33,525 nt of DNA from UBA8337 sp965662725 (GCA_965662725.1 CBFIIT010000014.1:1-33525); one strand, 5' to 3'; positions 22,320 through 31,542 are shown, counted from the stretch's first letter. The notes: generated by a model not told the origin, from the letters alone. Numbers and translations are program-made.

Positions 22320-22988
22320 ATGCAAGCAGCGGTTATTGTTTTTCCCGGGTCAAATTGCGACCGAGACGTCGCCGTGTGCCTCGAAGCGGCTATGGGCAAA
22401 GCGCCGCTTATGGCGTGGCATGGCGATGCTGATTTGCCGAAATGCGATTTAATTGTTTTGCCCGGCGGCTTTTCCTATGGCGACTATTTACGCTGCGGCT
22501 CCATGGCCGCCAATAGCCCGATTATGCGCGAAGTGGTCGCGCAAGCCGAAAAAGGCGCCGCTATATTGGGCATATGCAACGGCTTTCAAGTGTTGACGGA
22601 ATGCGGATTATTGCCGGGCGTGCTGATGCAAAATAAAGGGCTGAATTTTGTCTGCCGCAATACAAAGCTGAAAGTAACCAATAATGCGACCGCCTTTACG
22701 TCCCATTATCACCCGGATGAAGAAATCATCATTCCGGTGGCGCATAATGAGGGCAATTATTTTGCCGATGACGATACGTTGAAGCAATTACAAGACGAAA
22801 ACCGCATCGCTTTTGCCTATGCCGAGGGCGATAATCCGAACGGCGCATGTCTTGATATTGCCGGCATTTGTGACAAGGCGGGCCGCATTGTCGGCATGAT
22901 GCCGCATCCCGAACGCCGCGCAGAAAACGCACTTGGCGGCGAAGACGGCAAGCGCATGTTTAGCGGCATTGTGGAGGCATTATCGTGA
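22320..22988 (+). CDS. purQ: FGAM synthetase glutaminase subunit PurQ
   Basis: A 222-residue class I glutamine amidotransferase that supplies ammonia to PurL. The nucleophile cysteine lies in ILGICNGFQVL near residue 86, and the His-Glu pair in GMMPHPERR near 194. The opening VIVFPGSNCDRD and GGFSYGDYLRCG are typical. It begins three bases after purS. The last four bases overlap the GTG start of purL (GTGA), implying coupled translation and matched subunit amounts. Confidence 0.97.
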   Translation: MQAAVIVFPGSNCDRDVAVCLEAAMGKAPLMAWHGDADLPKCDLIVLPGGFSYGDYLRCGSMAANSPIMREVVAQAEKGAAILGICNGFQVLTECGLLPGVLMQNKGLNFVCRNTKLKVTNNATAFTSHYHPDEEIIIPVAHNEGNYFADDDTLKQLQDENRIAFAYAEGDNPNGACLDIAGICDKAGRIVGMMPHPERRAENALGGEDGKRMFSGIVEALS

Positions 22989-25174
22989 GCCATATTAATG
23001 ATACGCAAATCACCGATGAGATTGTCGCCGAGCATGGGCTGACGCCGGATGAATTTAAAATGGTTTGCGAGCATATGGGGCGCACGCCGAATTATACGGA
23101 ATTGGGCGTCTTCTCGGTCATGTGGTCAGAACATTGCTCTTATAAATCTTCGCGCAAATGGCTGAAAAAACTGCCCGTAGACGGGCCGCAAGTCATTCAA
23201 GGGCCGGGTGAAAATGCCGGTGTGATTGATATTGGCGATGGAGATGCAGCGGTTTTCAAAATGGAAAGCCATAATCACCCATCCTTTATTGAACCTTATC
23301 AAGGCGCGGCAACCGGTGTTGGTGGCATTATGCGCGACGTGTTCACCATGGGCGCGCGACCTGTGGCCAATCTTAACGCGCTGCGCTTTGGTCAACCTGA
23401 GCATCCGAAAACCCGCCATTTGGTCGCCGGTGTGGTATCCGGCATTGGCGGCTATGGCAATTGCATTGGCGTGCCGACAATTGGCGGCGAGATTAATTTC
23501 GACAAAAGCTATAATGGCAATATTTTGGTCAATGCGATGTGTGTCGGCGTTGCGCGCACCGATAAGATTTTCTATGCCGCCGCAACCGGTGTCGGCTCGC
23601 CGGTCGTTTATGTCGGTTCCAAAACCGGACGCGATGGCATTCATGGGGCCACTATGGCATCGGCTGAATTTGACGATGCGTCGGAAGAAAAACGCCCGAC
23701 CGTGCAAGTCGGTGACCCGTTTACCGAAAAATTGCTGCTGGAAGCGTGTCAGGAATTAATGTCGTCAGATGCGATTATCGGCATTCAAGACATGGGCGCT
23801 GCAGGCCTCACCTCTTCCTCGGTTGAGATGGCCGATAAGGGCGGCGTCGGTATTTTGTTGGACCTCGATAAAGTGCCATGCCGCGAAACCCATATGACCG
23901 GCTATGAGATGCTGCTGTCGGAAAGCCAAGAACGCATGCTGATGGTGTTGAAGCCGGGCCGTGAAGCGGAGGCGGAAGCTATTTTCTCACGCTGGGGGCT
24001 GGACTTTGCCGTTATCGGTACTTTGACTGATAGTGGCCGTATGGTTGTCAGCCATGAGGGCCGCACCATTGCCGATATGCCGCTTGGCCCGCTGGCTGAT
24101 GGCGCCCCGGAATATGACCGCCCGCATGTGCCGACCGCGAAAGCCGACGCTTTTGATGCCGGCCTTTTATTGCAAGCGCCCGCCATGGCAGAGGCTTTAA
24201 AAACGCTGATGGCCTCATCTGAGATTGCCTCGCGGCGTTGGGTTTATGAACAATATGACTCCATGGTGATGGGCGATACACTGGCTGGGCCAGGTGGCGA
24301 TGCCGCTATGGTGCGCGTGCATGGCACACAAAAAGCCTTGGCCATATCTACTGATGTGACGCCGCGTTATTGCTTTGCTGACCCGATTGAAGGCGGCAAG
24401 CAAGCGGTCGCCGAAGCCTATCGCAATATTTCCGCCACCGGCGCAACTCCGCTGGCAATTACCAATTGCCTGAATTTCGGCAATCCTGAACGGCCTGAAA
24501 TTATGGGTCAGTTTGTCGGTTGTCTTGAGGGCATGGGCGAAGCCGGTCGCGTGCTAAATTTCCCCGTCGTTTCGGGCAATGTGTCGCTTTATAATGAGAC
24601 CAATGGTACCGGCATTATGCCGACACCGGCGATTGGCGGTGTTGGCCTGTTGAAGAATTTGAAAAAAGCTGTCGGCAATCGCTTCACTGCCGAGGGGCAA
24701 AAAATTTACCTGCTTGGCGAGACGCATGGCCATTTGGGTGCTTCGCTTTACCAACGTGAAGTGCTGGGCAGTGATAATGTCTTTGCCCCGCCGCCGGTTG
24801 ATTTGGCCGTTGAAGCCAAGCATGGCGGTTTGGTGCGTGACGCCATCGATAAGGGCCTGTTGGCCGCTGCGCATGATATTTCTGATGGCGGCCTTGGCGT
24901 CGCACTGGCTGAAATGTGCATCGGCAATAATATTGGCGCTGAGATAAATATCGAAGGCGATAACGGATTCTGGTTTGGTGAAGATCAAGGCCGCTATATT
25001 GTCGCCGTCGCGGCTGATAAAGCGCGCGCTTTTGAAGCTTTGATGGGCGATGTACCGCTCAACGAATTGGGCGTTACTGCTGGCGCAGAATTGAAATTTC
25101 ATGATAGCGTCACCATATCAGTAAAAGAACTGCATGATTTGAATGAAGGCTGGTTCCCCGCCCTGATGCAATAG
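22985..25174 (+). CDS. purL: FGAM synthetase subunit PurL (small form)
   Basis: A 729-residue ATP-dependent synthetase subunit converting FGAR to FGAM with ammonia from PurQ. Family segments include LGVFSVMWSEHCSYKSSRKWL, KMESHNHPSFIEPYQGAATGVGGI, GIQDMGAAGLTSSSVEMA, and a second half starting near VYEQYDSMV with GNVSLYNET and HDISDGGLGVALAEM. The length is that of the PurS-dependent form. The start is GTG 22985 inside the purQ stop; no better in-frame ATG is close. The bolA gene follows 18 bp later. Confidence 0.97.
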   Translation: MSHINDTQITDEIVAEHGLTPDEFKMVCEHMGRTPNYTELGVFSVMWSEHCSYKSSRKWLKKLPVDGPQVIQGPGENAGVIDIGDGDAAVFKMESHNHPSFIEPYQGAATGVGGIMRDVFTMGARPVANLNALRFGQPEHPKTRHLVAGVVSGIGGYGNCIGVPTIGGEINFDKSYNGNILVNAMCVGVARTDKIFYAAATGVGSPVVYVGSKTGRDGIHGATMASAEFDDASEEKRPTVQVGDPFTEKLLLEACQELMSSDAIIGIQDMGAAGLTSSSVEMADKGGVGILLDLDKVPCRETHMTGYEMLLSESQERMLMVLKPGREAEAEAIFSRWGLDFAVIGTLTDSGRMVVSHEGRTIADMPLGPLADGAPEYDRPHVPTAKADAFDAGLLLQAPAMAEALKTLMASSEIASRRWVYEQYDSMVMGDTLAGPGGDAAMVRVHGTQKALAISTDVTPRYCFADPIEGGKQAVAEAYRNISATGATPLAITNCLNFGNPERPEIMGQFVGCLEGMGEAGRVLNFPVVSGNVSLYNETNGTGIMPTPAIGGVGLLKNLKKAVGNRFTAEGQKIYLLGETHGHLGASLYQREVLGSDNVFAPPPVDLAVEAKHGGLVRDAIDKGLLAAAHDISDGGLGVALAEMCIGNNIGAEINIEGDNGFWFGEDQGRYIVAVAADKARAFEALMGDVPLNELGVTAGAELKFHDSVTISVKELHDLNEGWFPALMQ

Positions 25175-25192
25175 GGCCGGACCTGACACAAA

Positions 25193-25432
25193 ATGCCAAT
25201 GAGCGCCGGAGAACTTGAAACGATGATCCGCACCGCCCTGCCCGATGCAGAGGTGGAGATTACCGATTTGCGTGGCGATGGTGACCATTATGCAGCCCGT
25301 GTCGTCTCGCCTTCCTTTGTCGGCAAGAGCCGTGTGCAGCAGCATAAGATGGTATATGACGCATTGGGCGGCGGCATGGGCGACGAGCTTCATGCTTTGG
25401 CCCTACAAACCGGCATACCTGAGACGGATTGA
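25193..25432 (+). CDS. BolA-family protein
   Basis: A 79-residue BolA/YrbA-like protein with the class II KH-like fold; VEITDLRGDGDHYAARVVSP, FVGKSRVQQHKMVYDALGG and ELHALALQT are typical. The invariant histidine near the C-terminus (DELHALAL) is present, and another in GDHYAA may help bind a cluster. BolA proteins bind monothiol glutaredoxins through a shared Fe-S cluster and act in iron signalling or cluster delivery. grxD lies 17 bp downstream, so the partner is encoded beside it. ATG 25193 has a weak ribosome-binding site; ATG 25199 is an alternative. Confidence 0.93.
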   Translation: MPMSAGELETMIRTALPDAEVEITDLRGDGDHYAARVVSPSFVGKSRVQQHKMVYDALGGGMGDELHALALQTGIPETD

Positions 25433-25449
25433 CCGGCAAGGAGTGAAAA

Positions 25450-25776
25450 ATGAGCGACGTAAATACAATCATTAAGGGCGAGATTGACAGTGCCGATGTG
25501 GTTCTGTTCATGAAGGGCACACCGGTTTTTCCGCAATGCGGTTTTTCCGGCCAAGTCGTGCAAATTCTCTCGCATATCGGTATTCCGTTTAAAGGGGTCA
25601 ATGTGTTGGAAGACGATGCTTTGCGTGAGGGTATTAAAGCCTTTTCGAATTGGCCGACCATTCCGCAGCTTTATGTCAAAGGCGAGTTTGTCGGCGGCTG
25701 TGATATTATTCGTGAAATGTTTGAAGAAGGCGAATTGCGCCCCTTCCTGGATGAAAAAGGCATTGAAGCGGTTTAA
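25450..25776 (+). CDS. grxD: Monothiol glutaredoxin
   Basis: A 108-residue CGFS-type glutaredoxin that carries a [2Fe-2S] cluster and hands it to target proteins, often with BolA. The active site is in FPQCGFSGQVVQIL near residue 30. The glutathione-binding TIPQLYVKGEFVGGCDI (with the cis-proline) is complete. ATG 25450 follows AAGGAG. It is the last gene of the plus-strand run from map. A bidirectional terminator about 30 bp downstream separates it from the converging rpsD. Confidence 0.96.
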   Translation: MSDVNTIIKGEIDSADVVLFMKGTPVFPQCGFSGQVVQILSHIGIPFKGVNVLEDDALREGIKAFSNWPTIPQLYVKGEFVGGCDIIREMFEEGELRPFLDEKGIEAV

Positions 25777-25805
25777 GCAGCCATAAAGCTAAACCGCACC
25801 ACAAA

Positions 25806-25838
25806 GAAAAAGCCCGCCAGAATATGGCGGGCTTTTTT
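25806..25838. terminator. Bidirectional intrinsic terminator, grxD/rpsD
   Basis: AGCCCGCCA (25811-25819) and TGGCGGGCT (25825-25833) form a 9-bp stem with loop GAATA. A run of T follows on plus and a run of A precedes, so it can end transcription of grxD and of the converging rpsD. Confidence 0.9.
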
Positions 25839-25860
25839 GTCGATGAGAGACTTCTCAGCT

Positions 25861-26481
25861 CTAATTGCGCGAGTAAAACTCGACCACAAGATTTGGTTCC
25901 ATCTGGACCGGATACGGAATATCGGCCAGCTGCGGCACTTGCGAGAGTGTTGCCGTCATTTTGCTGTGGTCGACGGCCATATATTCCGGCACATCGCGCT
26001 CATTACTTTGAATCGCTTCCAGAACCACATTGAGGTTGCGCGACTTTTCACGCACTTCAACAACATCGCCGACTTTCAGGCGACGGCTTGGAATATTACA
26101 ACGGCGGCCGTTTACCATCACATGGCCGTGATTGATGAATTGACGCGCAGCAAAAACAGTGGTGACAAATTTGGCGCGATAAACAACCGCATCCAAACGG
26201 GTTTCCAACAAGCCAACCAGATTTTCGCTGGTATCGCCTTTCACCCGAACCGCTTCAGCATAAATGCCTTTAAACTGTTTCTCGGTGATATTGCCGTAAT
26301 AGCCTTTCAGCTTCTGCTTGGCGCGCAACTGCAGACCAAAGTCAGACAATTTACCACGACGGCGCTGGCCGTGCTGTCCCGGGCCATAGTCACGGCGGTT
26401 TACCGGACTTTTCGGACGGCCCCAAATATTCTCGCCCATGCGGCGGTCAATTTTATACTTTGTCGATAGGCGCTTGCTCAT
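25861..26481 (-). CDS. rpsD: 30S ribosomal protein S4
   Basis: A 206-residue primary 16S rRNA-binding protein that nucleates 30S assembly and in some bacteria represses its own operon. Features are MSKRLSTKYKIDRRMGENIWG, the segment KLSDFGLQLRAKQKLKGYYG, and the S4 RNA-binding domain at about residues 96-155 (ETRLDAVVYRAKF, FINHGHVMVNG). It lacks the N-terminal zinc cysteines (C-minus form). It stands outside the ribosomal alpha operon, between trmJ and the grxD terminator. ATG 26481 follows AAGGAAAG. Its leader contains a near-consensus promoter and two overlapping hairpins. Confidence 0.97.
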   Translation of the reverse strand: MSKRLSTKYKIDRRMGENIWGRPKSPVNRRDYGPGQHGQRRRGKLSDFGLQLRAKQKLKGYYGNITEKQFKGIYAEAVRVKGDTSENLVGLLETRLDAVVYRAKFVTTVFAARQFINHGHVMVNGRRCNIPSRRLKVGDVVEVREKSRNLNVVLEAIQSNERDVPEYMAVDHSKMTATLSQVPQLADIPYPVQMEPNLVVEFYSRN

Positions 26482-26533
26482 GCTGCGCTTTCCTTACATT
26501 TGCTCAAATAAAAAGCGCGAGATAACTCTCGCG
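26482..26533 (-). promoter_or_regulatory. rpsD leader with two alternative hairpins
   Basis: Read on minus. Hairpin A is CGCGAGA (26533-26527), loop GTTA, TCTCGCG (26522-26516), followed by C and five T: an intrinsic-terminator shape that could also end trmJ transcripts. Hairpin B pairs GCGCTTT (26518-26512) with AAAGCGC (26491-26485), around an inner ATTT-GAGC-AAAT stem and the AAGG of the ribosome-binding site. The two share bases 26516-26518, so they should compete. Complementarity is seen; regulation, perhaps by S4, is inferred. Confidence 0.5.
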
Positions 26534-26542
26534 GATTGGCGC

Positions 26543-26570
26543 AATATACTTATGAAACCGGTGATGTCAA
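26543..26570 (-). promoter_or_regulatory. Candidate sigma-70 promoter of rpsD
   Basis: A perfect -35 TTGACA (26570-26565) and a -10 TATATT (26548-26543) are spaced by 16 bp on the minus strand. The -35 overlaps the trmJ stop codon. Transcription would begin near 26536, only a few bases before hairpin A of the rpsD leader. Confidence 0.6.
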
Positions 26571-27421
26571 ACAGGATTTTCATCCTTTTTCGGGGCTTTT
26601 TCGGCATCCGGCCCGGGATCGGGCAATCCGCGGGAAATGGCCGCCACTCGCGGCTTTAGCGCAAGGTCACGCGCGCCCCTTGGCCAGCGCAATAAAGCGT
26701 TCACCATGCCGCGAAATGTCTGCACATCTTGTTCAGTCATACCGGCGCGATGAAAAAGATTGCGAATATTGCGCGCCATGGCCGGTTTTTTCTCCGGCGG
26801 CGACAAAAATCCGGCCGCATCAAGCGCCGCTTCCAAATGCTCAAACATAGCATTCACCTCGCCGCGACTGGCCGGTTCCGTCTCATGTAATTCCAGCATT
26901 GTCTCCGGCGTGTCATCGCCTGTCTGATACCACTCATAGCCCATTAACAGCACGGATTGTGCCAGATTAAGCGAAGAAAAATCGGGATTAAGCGGCACAC
27001 GGCAAATTGCATCAGCCAATGAAATATCATCATTATCAAGACCGGTACGCTCGCAACCGAATAAAATACCGCAGCGGATATCGCCATTGGCAGCCTGCCG
27101 TGTGCGCATTTCCGTCGCCATTTTTGCCGGCGTTACAACCGGCTTCACCATATCGCGCAGTCGAGCGGTCGTAGCCACCACATAACCAAGGTCTTCGGTC
27201 GCCGCCGCGACACTGTCAAACAGCCGATGATTTTCAATCAGCGCTTCCGCACCGGCAGAGGCTTTGATGGCCCGCTCCATTTGCCAACCGGGCCGTGGAT
27301 TGACCAACCGCAAATCAGTTAAACCGAAATTTAACATGGCCCGTGCCACAGTGCCGATATTCTCACCTAACTGAGCACCGACCAGAATAATTATTGGCGC
27401 AAAATGTTGTTTTTCCGTCAT
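26567..27421 (-). CDS. trmJ: TrmJ-type tRNA 2'-O-methyltransferase (SpoU family)
   Basis: A 284-residue SPOUT methyltransferase that probably methylates the ribose of position 32 in tRNAs with S-adenosylmethionine. The knot-fold motifs are GENIGTVARAMLNFG (motif 1, about residues 19-33), ILFGCERTGLDNDDI (motif 2, near 118) and LNLAQSVLLMGYEW (motif 3, near 151). The C-terminal helical extension, from about residue 175, is typical of TrmJ; a charged tail ends in KAPKKDENPV. ATG 27421 lacks a clear ribosome-binding site. It diverges from icd, and its stop overlaps the rpsD promoter. Confidence 0.9.
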   Translation of the reverse strand: MTEKQHFAPIIILVGAQLGENIGTVARAMLNFGLTDLRLVNPRPGWQMERAIKASAGAEALIENHRLFDSVAAATEDLGYVVATTARLRDMVKPVVTPAKMATEMRTRQAANGDIRCGILFGCERTGLDNDDISLADAICRVPLNPDFSSLNLAQSVLLMGYEWYQTGDDTPETMLELHETEPASRGEVNAMFEHLEAALDAAGFLSPPEKKPAMARNIRNLFHRAGMTEQDVQTFRGMVNALLRWPRGARDLALKPRVAAISRGLPDPGPDAEKAPKKDENPV

Positions 27422-27505
27422 ATTGCTGAAATAGGCTAAACTCGCACTTTAATCAATCGGCGCATTTTGCTATACGCTAGACAACAAAAGACAGAGGGGT
27501 ATGGG

Positions 27506-28723
27506 ATGTCTAAAATAAAAGTCGAAAATCAGATTGTTGAACTGGATGGTGATGAAATGACGCGCATCATTTGGCAGATGATTAAAGACAAGCTCATCCA
27601 TCCCTATCTCGATATTGATTTAAAATATTACGACCTCGGCATTGAGGCGCGCGACGATACTGACGATCAAATCACTATCGACTCTGCCGAAGCGATTAAG
27701 GAAATCGGTGTCGGCGTGAAATGCGCCACCATTACGCCGGATGAAGCGCGGGTTGAGGAATTTGGCCTAAAGCAAATGTGGAAGTCGCCAAACGGCACCA
27801 TTCGTAACATTCTCGGTGGCACAGTATTTCGGGAGCCGATTATTTGCCGGAATGTGCCGCGCCTTGTGCCCGGCTGGACCGACCCGATTGTTATCGGGCG
27901 TCATGCCTTTGGTGACCAATATCGCGCTACTGATTTTGTTGTTCCCGGCAAAGGCAAACTGACCCTGAAATGGGAGGCCGACGATGGCAGCGATGTCAAA
28001 GAGTTTGACGTTTACGATTTCCCGGGTGGTGGCGTTGCGATGGCAATGTATAATCTCGATGATAGCATTCGCGATTTTGCCCGCGCCTGTATGCTTTATG
28101 CGCTGGACCGTGGCTGGCCACTCTATCTATCGACCAAAAACACCATTATGAAAGCCTATGATGGACGCTTTAAAGACTTGTTTCAGGAAGTTTTTGAAGA
28201 CGAGTTTAAAGACCAGTTCGACAAGCTTGGCATAGGATATGAGCACCGACTGATTGATGACATGGTCGCTGCCGCGCTGAAATGGAACGGCAAATTCATT
28301 TGGGCCTGTAAAAACTATGATGGCGATGTGCAATCCGACACGGTTGCGCAAGGCTTTGGTTCTTTGGGTCTGATGACTTCCGTATTGTTGACGCCGGATG
28401 GCAAAACAATGGAAGCGGAAGCCGCGCATGGCACGGTTACCCGCCATTATCGGGCGCATCAGCGTGGTGAAGATACGTCCACCAATTCTATCGCCTCGAT
28501 TTTTGCTTGGACACGCGGCCTCGCCAAACGAGCCGAGCTTGATAAGAATGATGCGCTGGCAAACTTCGCGGCAACGCTTGAGAAAACCTGCGTCAGCACG
28601 GTTGAGCGTGGTTCCATGACCAAGGATTTGGCCCTGCTGGTCGGCGAAGGGCAAAGCTGGCTGACCACTGAAGGCTTTCTCGACAAGGTAAATGAAAATC
28701 TCGAAGCGGCACTGTCGGCTTAG
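27506..28723 (+). CDS. icd: NADP-dependent isocitrate dehydrogenase
   Basis: Oxidatively decarboxylates isocitrate to 2-oxoglutarate in the TCA cycle. The 405-residue protein belongs to the homodimeric eukaryote-like type found in many alphaproteobacteria. It has VELDGDEMTRIIW at the start, the isocitrate-binding SPNGTIRNILGG, the metal-binding aspartates in RLIDDMVAAALK and YDGDVQSD, and AAHGTVTRHYR, typical of NADP enzymes. ATG 27506 follows AGAGGGG; an ATG at 27501 is out of frame. It is divergent from trmJ, with an 84-bp shared region, and converges on alaS with a 17-bp gap and no obvious terminator. Confidence 0.96.
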   Translation: MSKIKVENQIVELDGDEMTRIIWQMIKDKLIHPYLDIDLKYYDLGIEARDDTDDQITIDSAEAIKEIGVGVKCATITPDEARVEEFGLKQMWKSPNGTIRNILGGTVFREPIICRNVPRLVPGWTDPIVIGRHAFGDQYRATDFVVPGKGKLTLKWEADDGSDVKEFDVYDFPGGGVAMAMYNLDDSIRDFARACMLYALDRGWPLYLSTKNTIMKAYDGRFKDLFQEVFEDEFKDQFDKLGIGYEHRLIDDMVAAALKWNGKFIWACKNYDGDVQSDTVAQGFGSLGLMTSVLLTPDGKTMEAEAAHGTVTRHYRAHQRGEDTSTNSIASIFAWTRGLAKRAELDKNDALANFAATLEKTCVSTVERGSMTKDLALLVGEGQSWLTTEGFLDKVNENLEAALSA

Positions 28724-28740
28724 AGTTTAGGCTCAAAAAA

Positions 28741-31401
28741 CTACAGCAGCGCTTCAATCGCTTGGATGGCGGCTTCCGCTTGCGTGACATCTGAGCCACC
28801 GGCTTGCGCCATATCGGGTCGCCCGCCGCCACCTTTGCCGCCCAAAACCGCGGAACCGGCTTGGACCAAATCAACGGCGTTAAACTTATCCGTTAAATCA
28901 TCCGTCACACCGACGGCGATACCGGCCTTGTCGCCATCAATGCCGATAAAAACCACAACACCGCTGCCGATTTGCTTTTTGCCGTCATCCACCAGACCGC
29001 GCAATTGCTTGGCTGGAAGGCCTTGCAGGCAACGCGCCATAAAGGTTGTGCCGTTTATCTCGCGGCTTGCGTCTTCGTCGGCAGCGCCCGCACCGGAGGC
29101 GGTGGCCAGAGCCAATTGCTTCTTCGCTTCGGCCAATTCGCGGTCCAATGATTTGCGCTCTTCAACCAACTTAGCGACGCGGGCCGGTAAATCTTCTACC
29201 GCCACTTTCAACTCGCTGGTGGTCGCGTGCAGCACATGCTCATGCGCGGCGATTTGCGCCAAGGCGCCTTCCCCTGTGCGAGCCTCAATGCGGCGCACGC
29301 CGGAGGCAACCGCCCCCTCTTGGGAAATTTTCAAAAGTCCGATATCGCCAAGTCGGCGCACATGCGTACCGCCGCACAATTCAACAGAATAAGAGGCTGC
29401 ATCATTTTCAGCGCGCCCCAAGCCCATCGACAAGACGCGCACTTCGTCGCCATATTTCTCGCCGAATAAAGCCAAGGCCCCGGCGTCGATTGCCTCTTCC
29501 GGCGTCATCAGCCGTGTCGCAACTTCTTCATTTTGGCGGATAATGCCGTTAACCATCGCTTCGACAGCATCAATTTCATTATCATTCATCGCGCGCGGAT
29601 GCGAAAAATCAAAACGCAAATGATGCTCATTTACCAATGAACCTTTTTGCGTGACATGCTCGCCCAGCACACGGCGCAAGGCTTCATGCAATAAATGTGT
29701 TGCCGAATGATTGGCGCGAATGGCATCGCGGCGCATGCCGTCAATTTGCTGATGCACCAATGCGTTTACCGCGATACGACCCGCTTCCACCTTGCCGATA
29801 AGCACATGCACATCACCAAGCCGTTTCTGTGTATCGCTGATGCTGATTTTCAATCCGTTTTCATCCGAGACAATGCCCCTATCGCCGACCTGACCGCCGC
29901 TTTCTGCATAGAAAGTGGTTTGGTTCAGCATAATCGAAACATCATCACCGGCATTTGCCTCATCGACAAGCGCACCATCTTTGACAATTGCCAGCACTTG
30001 CCCTTCCGCCGTGGTCGATTGATAGCCGACAAATTCGGTCGCACCGTGCTCATTGCGCAAATCAAACCAAACGGCTTCGGTCGCTTCCTGACCGGAACCG
30101 GTCCAATTGGCCCGCGCCTCAGCCCGTTGTTTTTCCATAGCCGCATCGAAGCCACTCGTATCAACCGCCATGCCGCGTTCGCGCAGCGCATCTTGCGTCA
30201 AATCAAGCGGAAACCCGTAAGTGTCGTAAAGTTTAAACGCCACATCACCGGCCAGCGTCGTGCCGCTCAGTTTGCCGACTTCCTCATCCAGCAATTTCAA
30301 GCCGCGCCCCAACATATCGCGGAACCGCTCTTCCTCATGCTTCAGCGTTTCGACAATCAACGCATTAGCGCGCTCGAGTTCGGGATAGGCTGCCGCCATT
30401 TGCATTTTCAACGCCGGTACTAATTGCCATAGCAAAGGCTCTTTGGTGCCCAGCATATGCGCATGGCGCATGGCGCGACGCATGATGCGGCGCAGCACAT
30501 AACCGCGTCCTTCATTGGACGGCAACACGCCATCAGCAATCAAAAATGCAGATGAGCGCAAATGGTCAGCAATCACTCTGTGCGACACCGCATGATCGCC
30601 GTCAATCTTTTGACCGGAATGGTCGGCAGACGCCTCAATCAAATGATACATTAAATCCGTATCATAATTATCGTGCTTGCCTTGCAGCAACGCGCCGATA
30701 CGCTCCAGCCCCATGCCGGTATCAATGCTCGGTTTCGGCAAATCGATACGACTGCCATCCGCCTGTTGTTCAAACTGCATGAAGACGAGATTCCAAATCT
30801 CGATAAACCTGTCACCATCTTCATCGGGACTGCCGGGCGGGCCGCCGGCAATATGTTCGCCATGATCAAAGAAGATTTCCGAACACGGGCCGCATGGACC
30901 GGTATCCCCCATTGACCAAAAATTATCGGAGGTGGCGATACGAATGATCTTCTCTTCCGGCAAACCGGCTATTTTGCGCCACAGCTCAAACGCCTCATCA
31001 TCTTCGGCATAGACTGTCGCCAGCATTTTATCCGCAGGAATTTCCAACTCTTTGGTCAAGAAATTCCACGCATATTCAATTGCTTGATCCTTGAAATAAT
31101 CACCGAACGAAAAATTACCCAGCATTTCAAAGAACGTGTGATGGCGCGCCGTATAGCCGACATTATCCAAATCATTATGTTTGCCACCCGCGCGCACACA
31201 TTTTTGTGACGATACGGCACGCGGGTAAGGTGGGGTTTCTTGGCCGGTAAAATAATTTTTGAAAGGCACCATACCGGCATTGGTGAATAAAAGGGTCGGG
31301 TCATTCAATGGCACAAGCGGCGCAGAAGCCACTTGCTCATGCGCATTGTCTCCAAAATAGTCCAAAAATGCAGTGCGGATATCCGCCAAACCAGTCGACA
31401 T
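28741..31401 (-). CDS. alaS: Alanine--tRNA ligase
   Basis: An 886-residue class II synthetase charging tRNA-Ala. The catalytic domain (about residues 1-240) opens with MSTGLADIRTAFLDYF and has PLVPLNDPTLLFTNAGMVPFK and SIDTGMGLERI. The tRNA-recognition domain follows. The editing domain has the zinc-type motif NHSATHLLHEAL and the cysteine-histidine CGGTHVRRLG. The C-terminal DHHA1/C-Ala domain ends with a glycine-rich GGKGGGGRPDMAQAGG, which is usual. ATG 31401 follows GAGG. It is downstream of recA on the same strand but separated by a terminator. Confidence 0.97.
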   Translation of the reverse strand: MSTGLADIRTAFLDYFGDNAHEQVASAPLVPLNDPTLLFTNAGMVPFKNYFTGQETPPYPRAVSSQKCVRAGGKHNDLDNVGYTARHHTFFEMLGNFSFGDYFKDQAIEYAWNFLTKELEIPADKMLATVYAEDDEAFELWRKIAGLPEEKIIRIATSDNFWSMGDTGPCGPCSEIFFDHGEHIAGGPPGSPDEDGDRFIEIWNLVFMQFEQQADGSRIDLPKPSIDTGMGLERIGALLQGKHDNYDTDLMYHLIEASADHSGQKIDGDHAVSHRVIADHLRSSAFLIADGVLPSNEGRGYVLRRIMRRAMRHAHMLGTKEPLLWQLVPALKMQMAAAYPELERANALIVETLKHEEERFRDMLGRGLKLLDEEVGKLSGTTLAGDVAFKLYDTYGFPLDLTQDALRERGMAVDTSGFDAAMEKQRAEARANWTGSGQEATEAVWFDLRNEHGATEFVGYQSTTAEGQVLAIVKDGALVDEANAGDDVSIMLNQTTFYAESGGQVGDRGIVSDENGLKISISDTQKRLGDVHVLIGKVEAGRIAVNALVHQQIDGMRRDAIRANHSATHLLHEALRRVLGEHVTQKGSLVNEHHLRFDFSHPRAMNDNEIDAVEAMVNGIIRQNEEVATRLMTPEEAIDAGALALFGEKYGDEVRVLSMGLGRAENDAASYSVELCGGTHVRRLGDIGLLKISQEGAVASGVRRIEARTGEGALAQIAAHEHVLHATTSELKVAVEDLPARVAKLVEERKSLDRELAEAKKQLALATASGAGAADEDASREINGTTFMARCLQGLPAKQLRGLVDDGKKQIGSGVVVFIGIDGDKAGIAVGVTDDLTDKFNAVDLVQAGSAVLGGKGGGGRPDMAQAGGSDVTQAEAAIQAIEALL

Positions 31402-31421
31402 AAAAACCTCGCCTTTTCGAT

Positions 31422-31450
31422 GTTTTAGCCCCTATAGGCGGGGTCGACAA
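31422..31450 (-). promoter_or_regulatory. Candidate alaS promoter
   Basis: TTGTCG (31450-31445) and TAAAAC (31427-31422) are separated by 17 bp on the minus strand, each with four consensus bases. It lies after the recA terminator and about 20 bp before the alaS start. Low information; a visual match only. Confidence 0.3.
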
Positions 31451-31487
31451 GCGGAACTAAAGCCCAAACCGTCGCACGACCGGCAAA

Positions 31488-31520
31488 ATAAAAAAGACCC
31501 GACACAAAGGCCGGGTCTCT
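31488..31520 (-). terminator. recA intrinsic terminator
   Basis: On the minus strand AGACCCG (31518-31512) and CGGGTCT (31501-31495) form a 7-bp stem with a ten-base loop, followed by six T. It lies 25 bp after the recA stop. Confidence 0.88.
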
Positions 31521-31542
31521 TAATCCGTTAAAGCAGCCGAAA

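Noticed and set aside
28127..28654. Long open frame antisense to icd
   Set aside because: A shadow frame produced by codon bias of a conserved gene; no ribosome-binding site and no recognisable protein content. The same holds for long antisense frames over purC, rpsD, alaS and recA.
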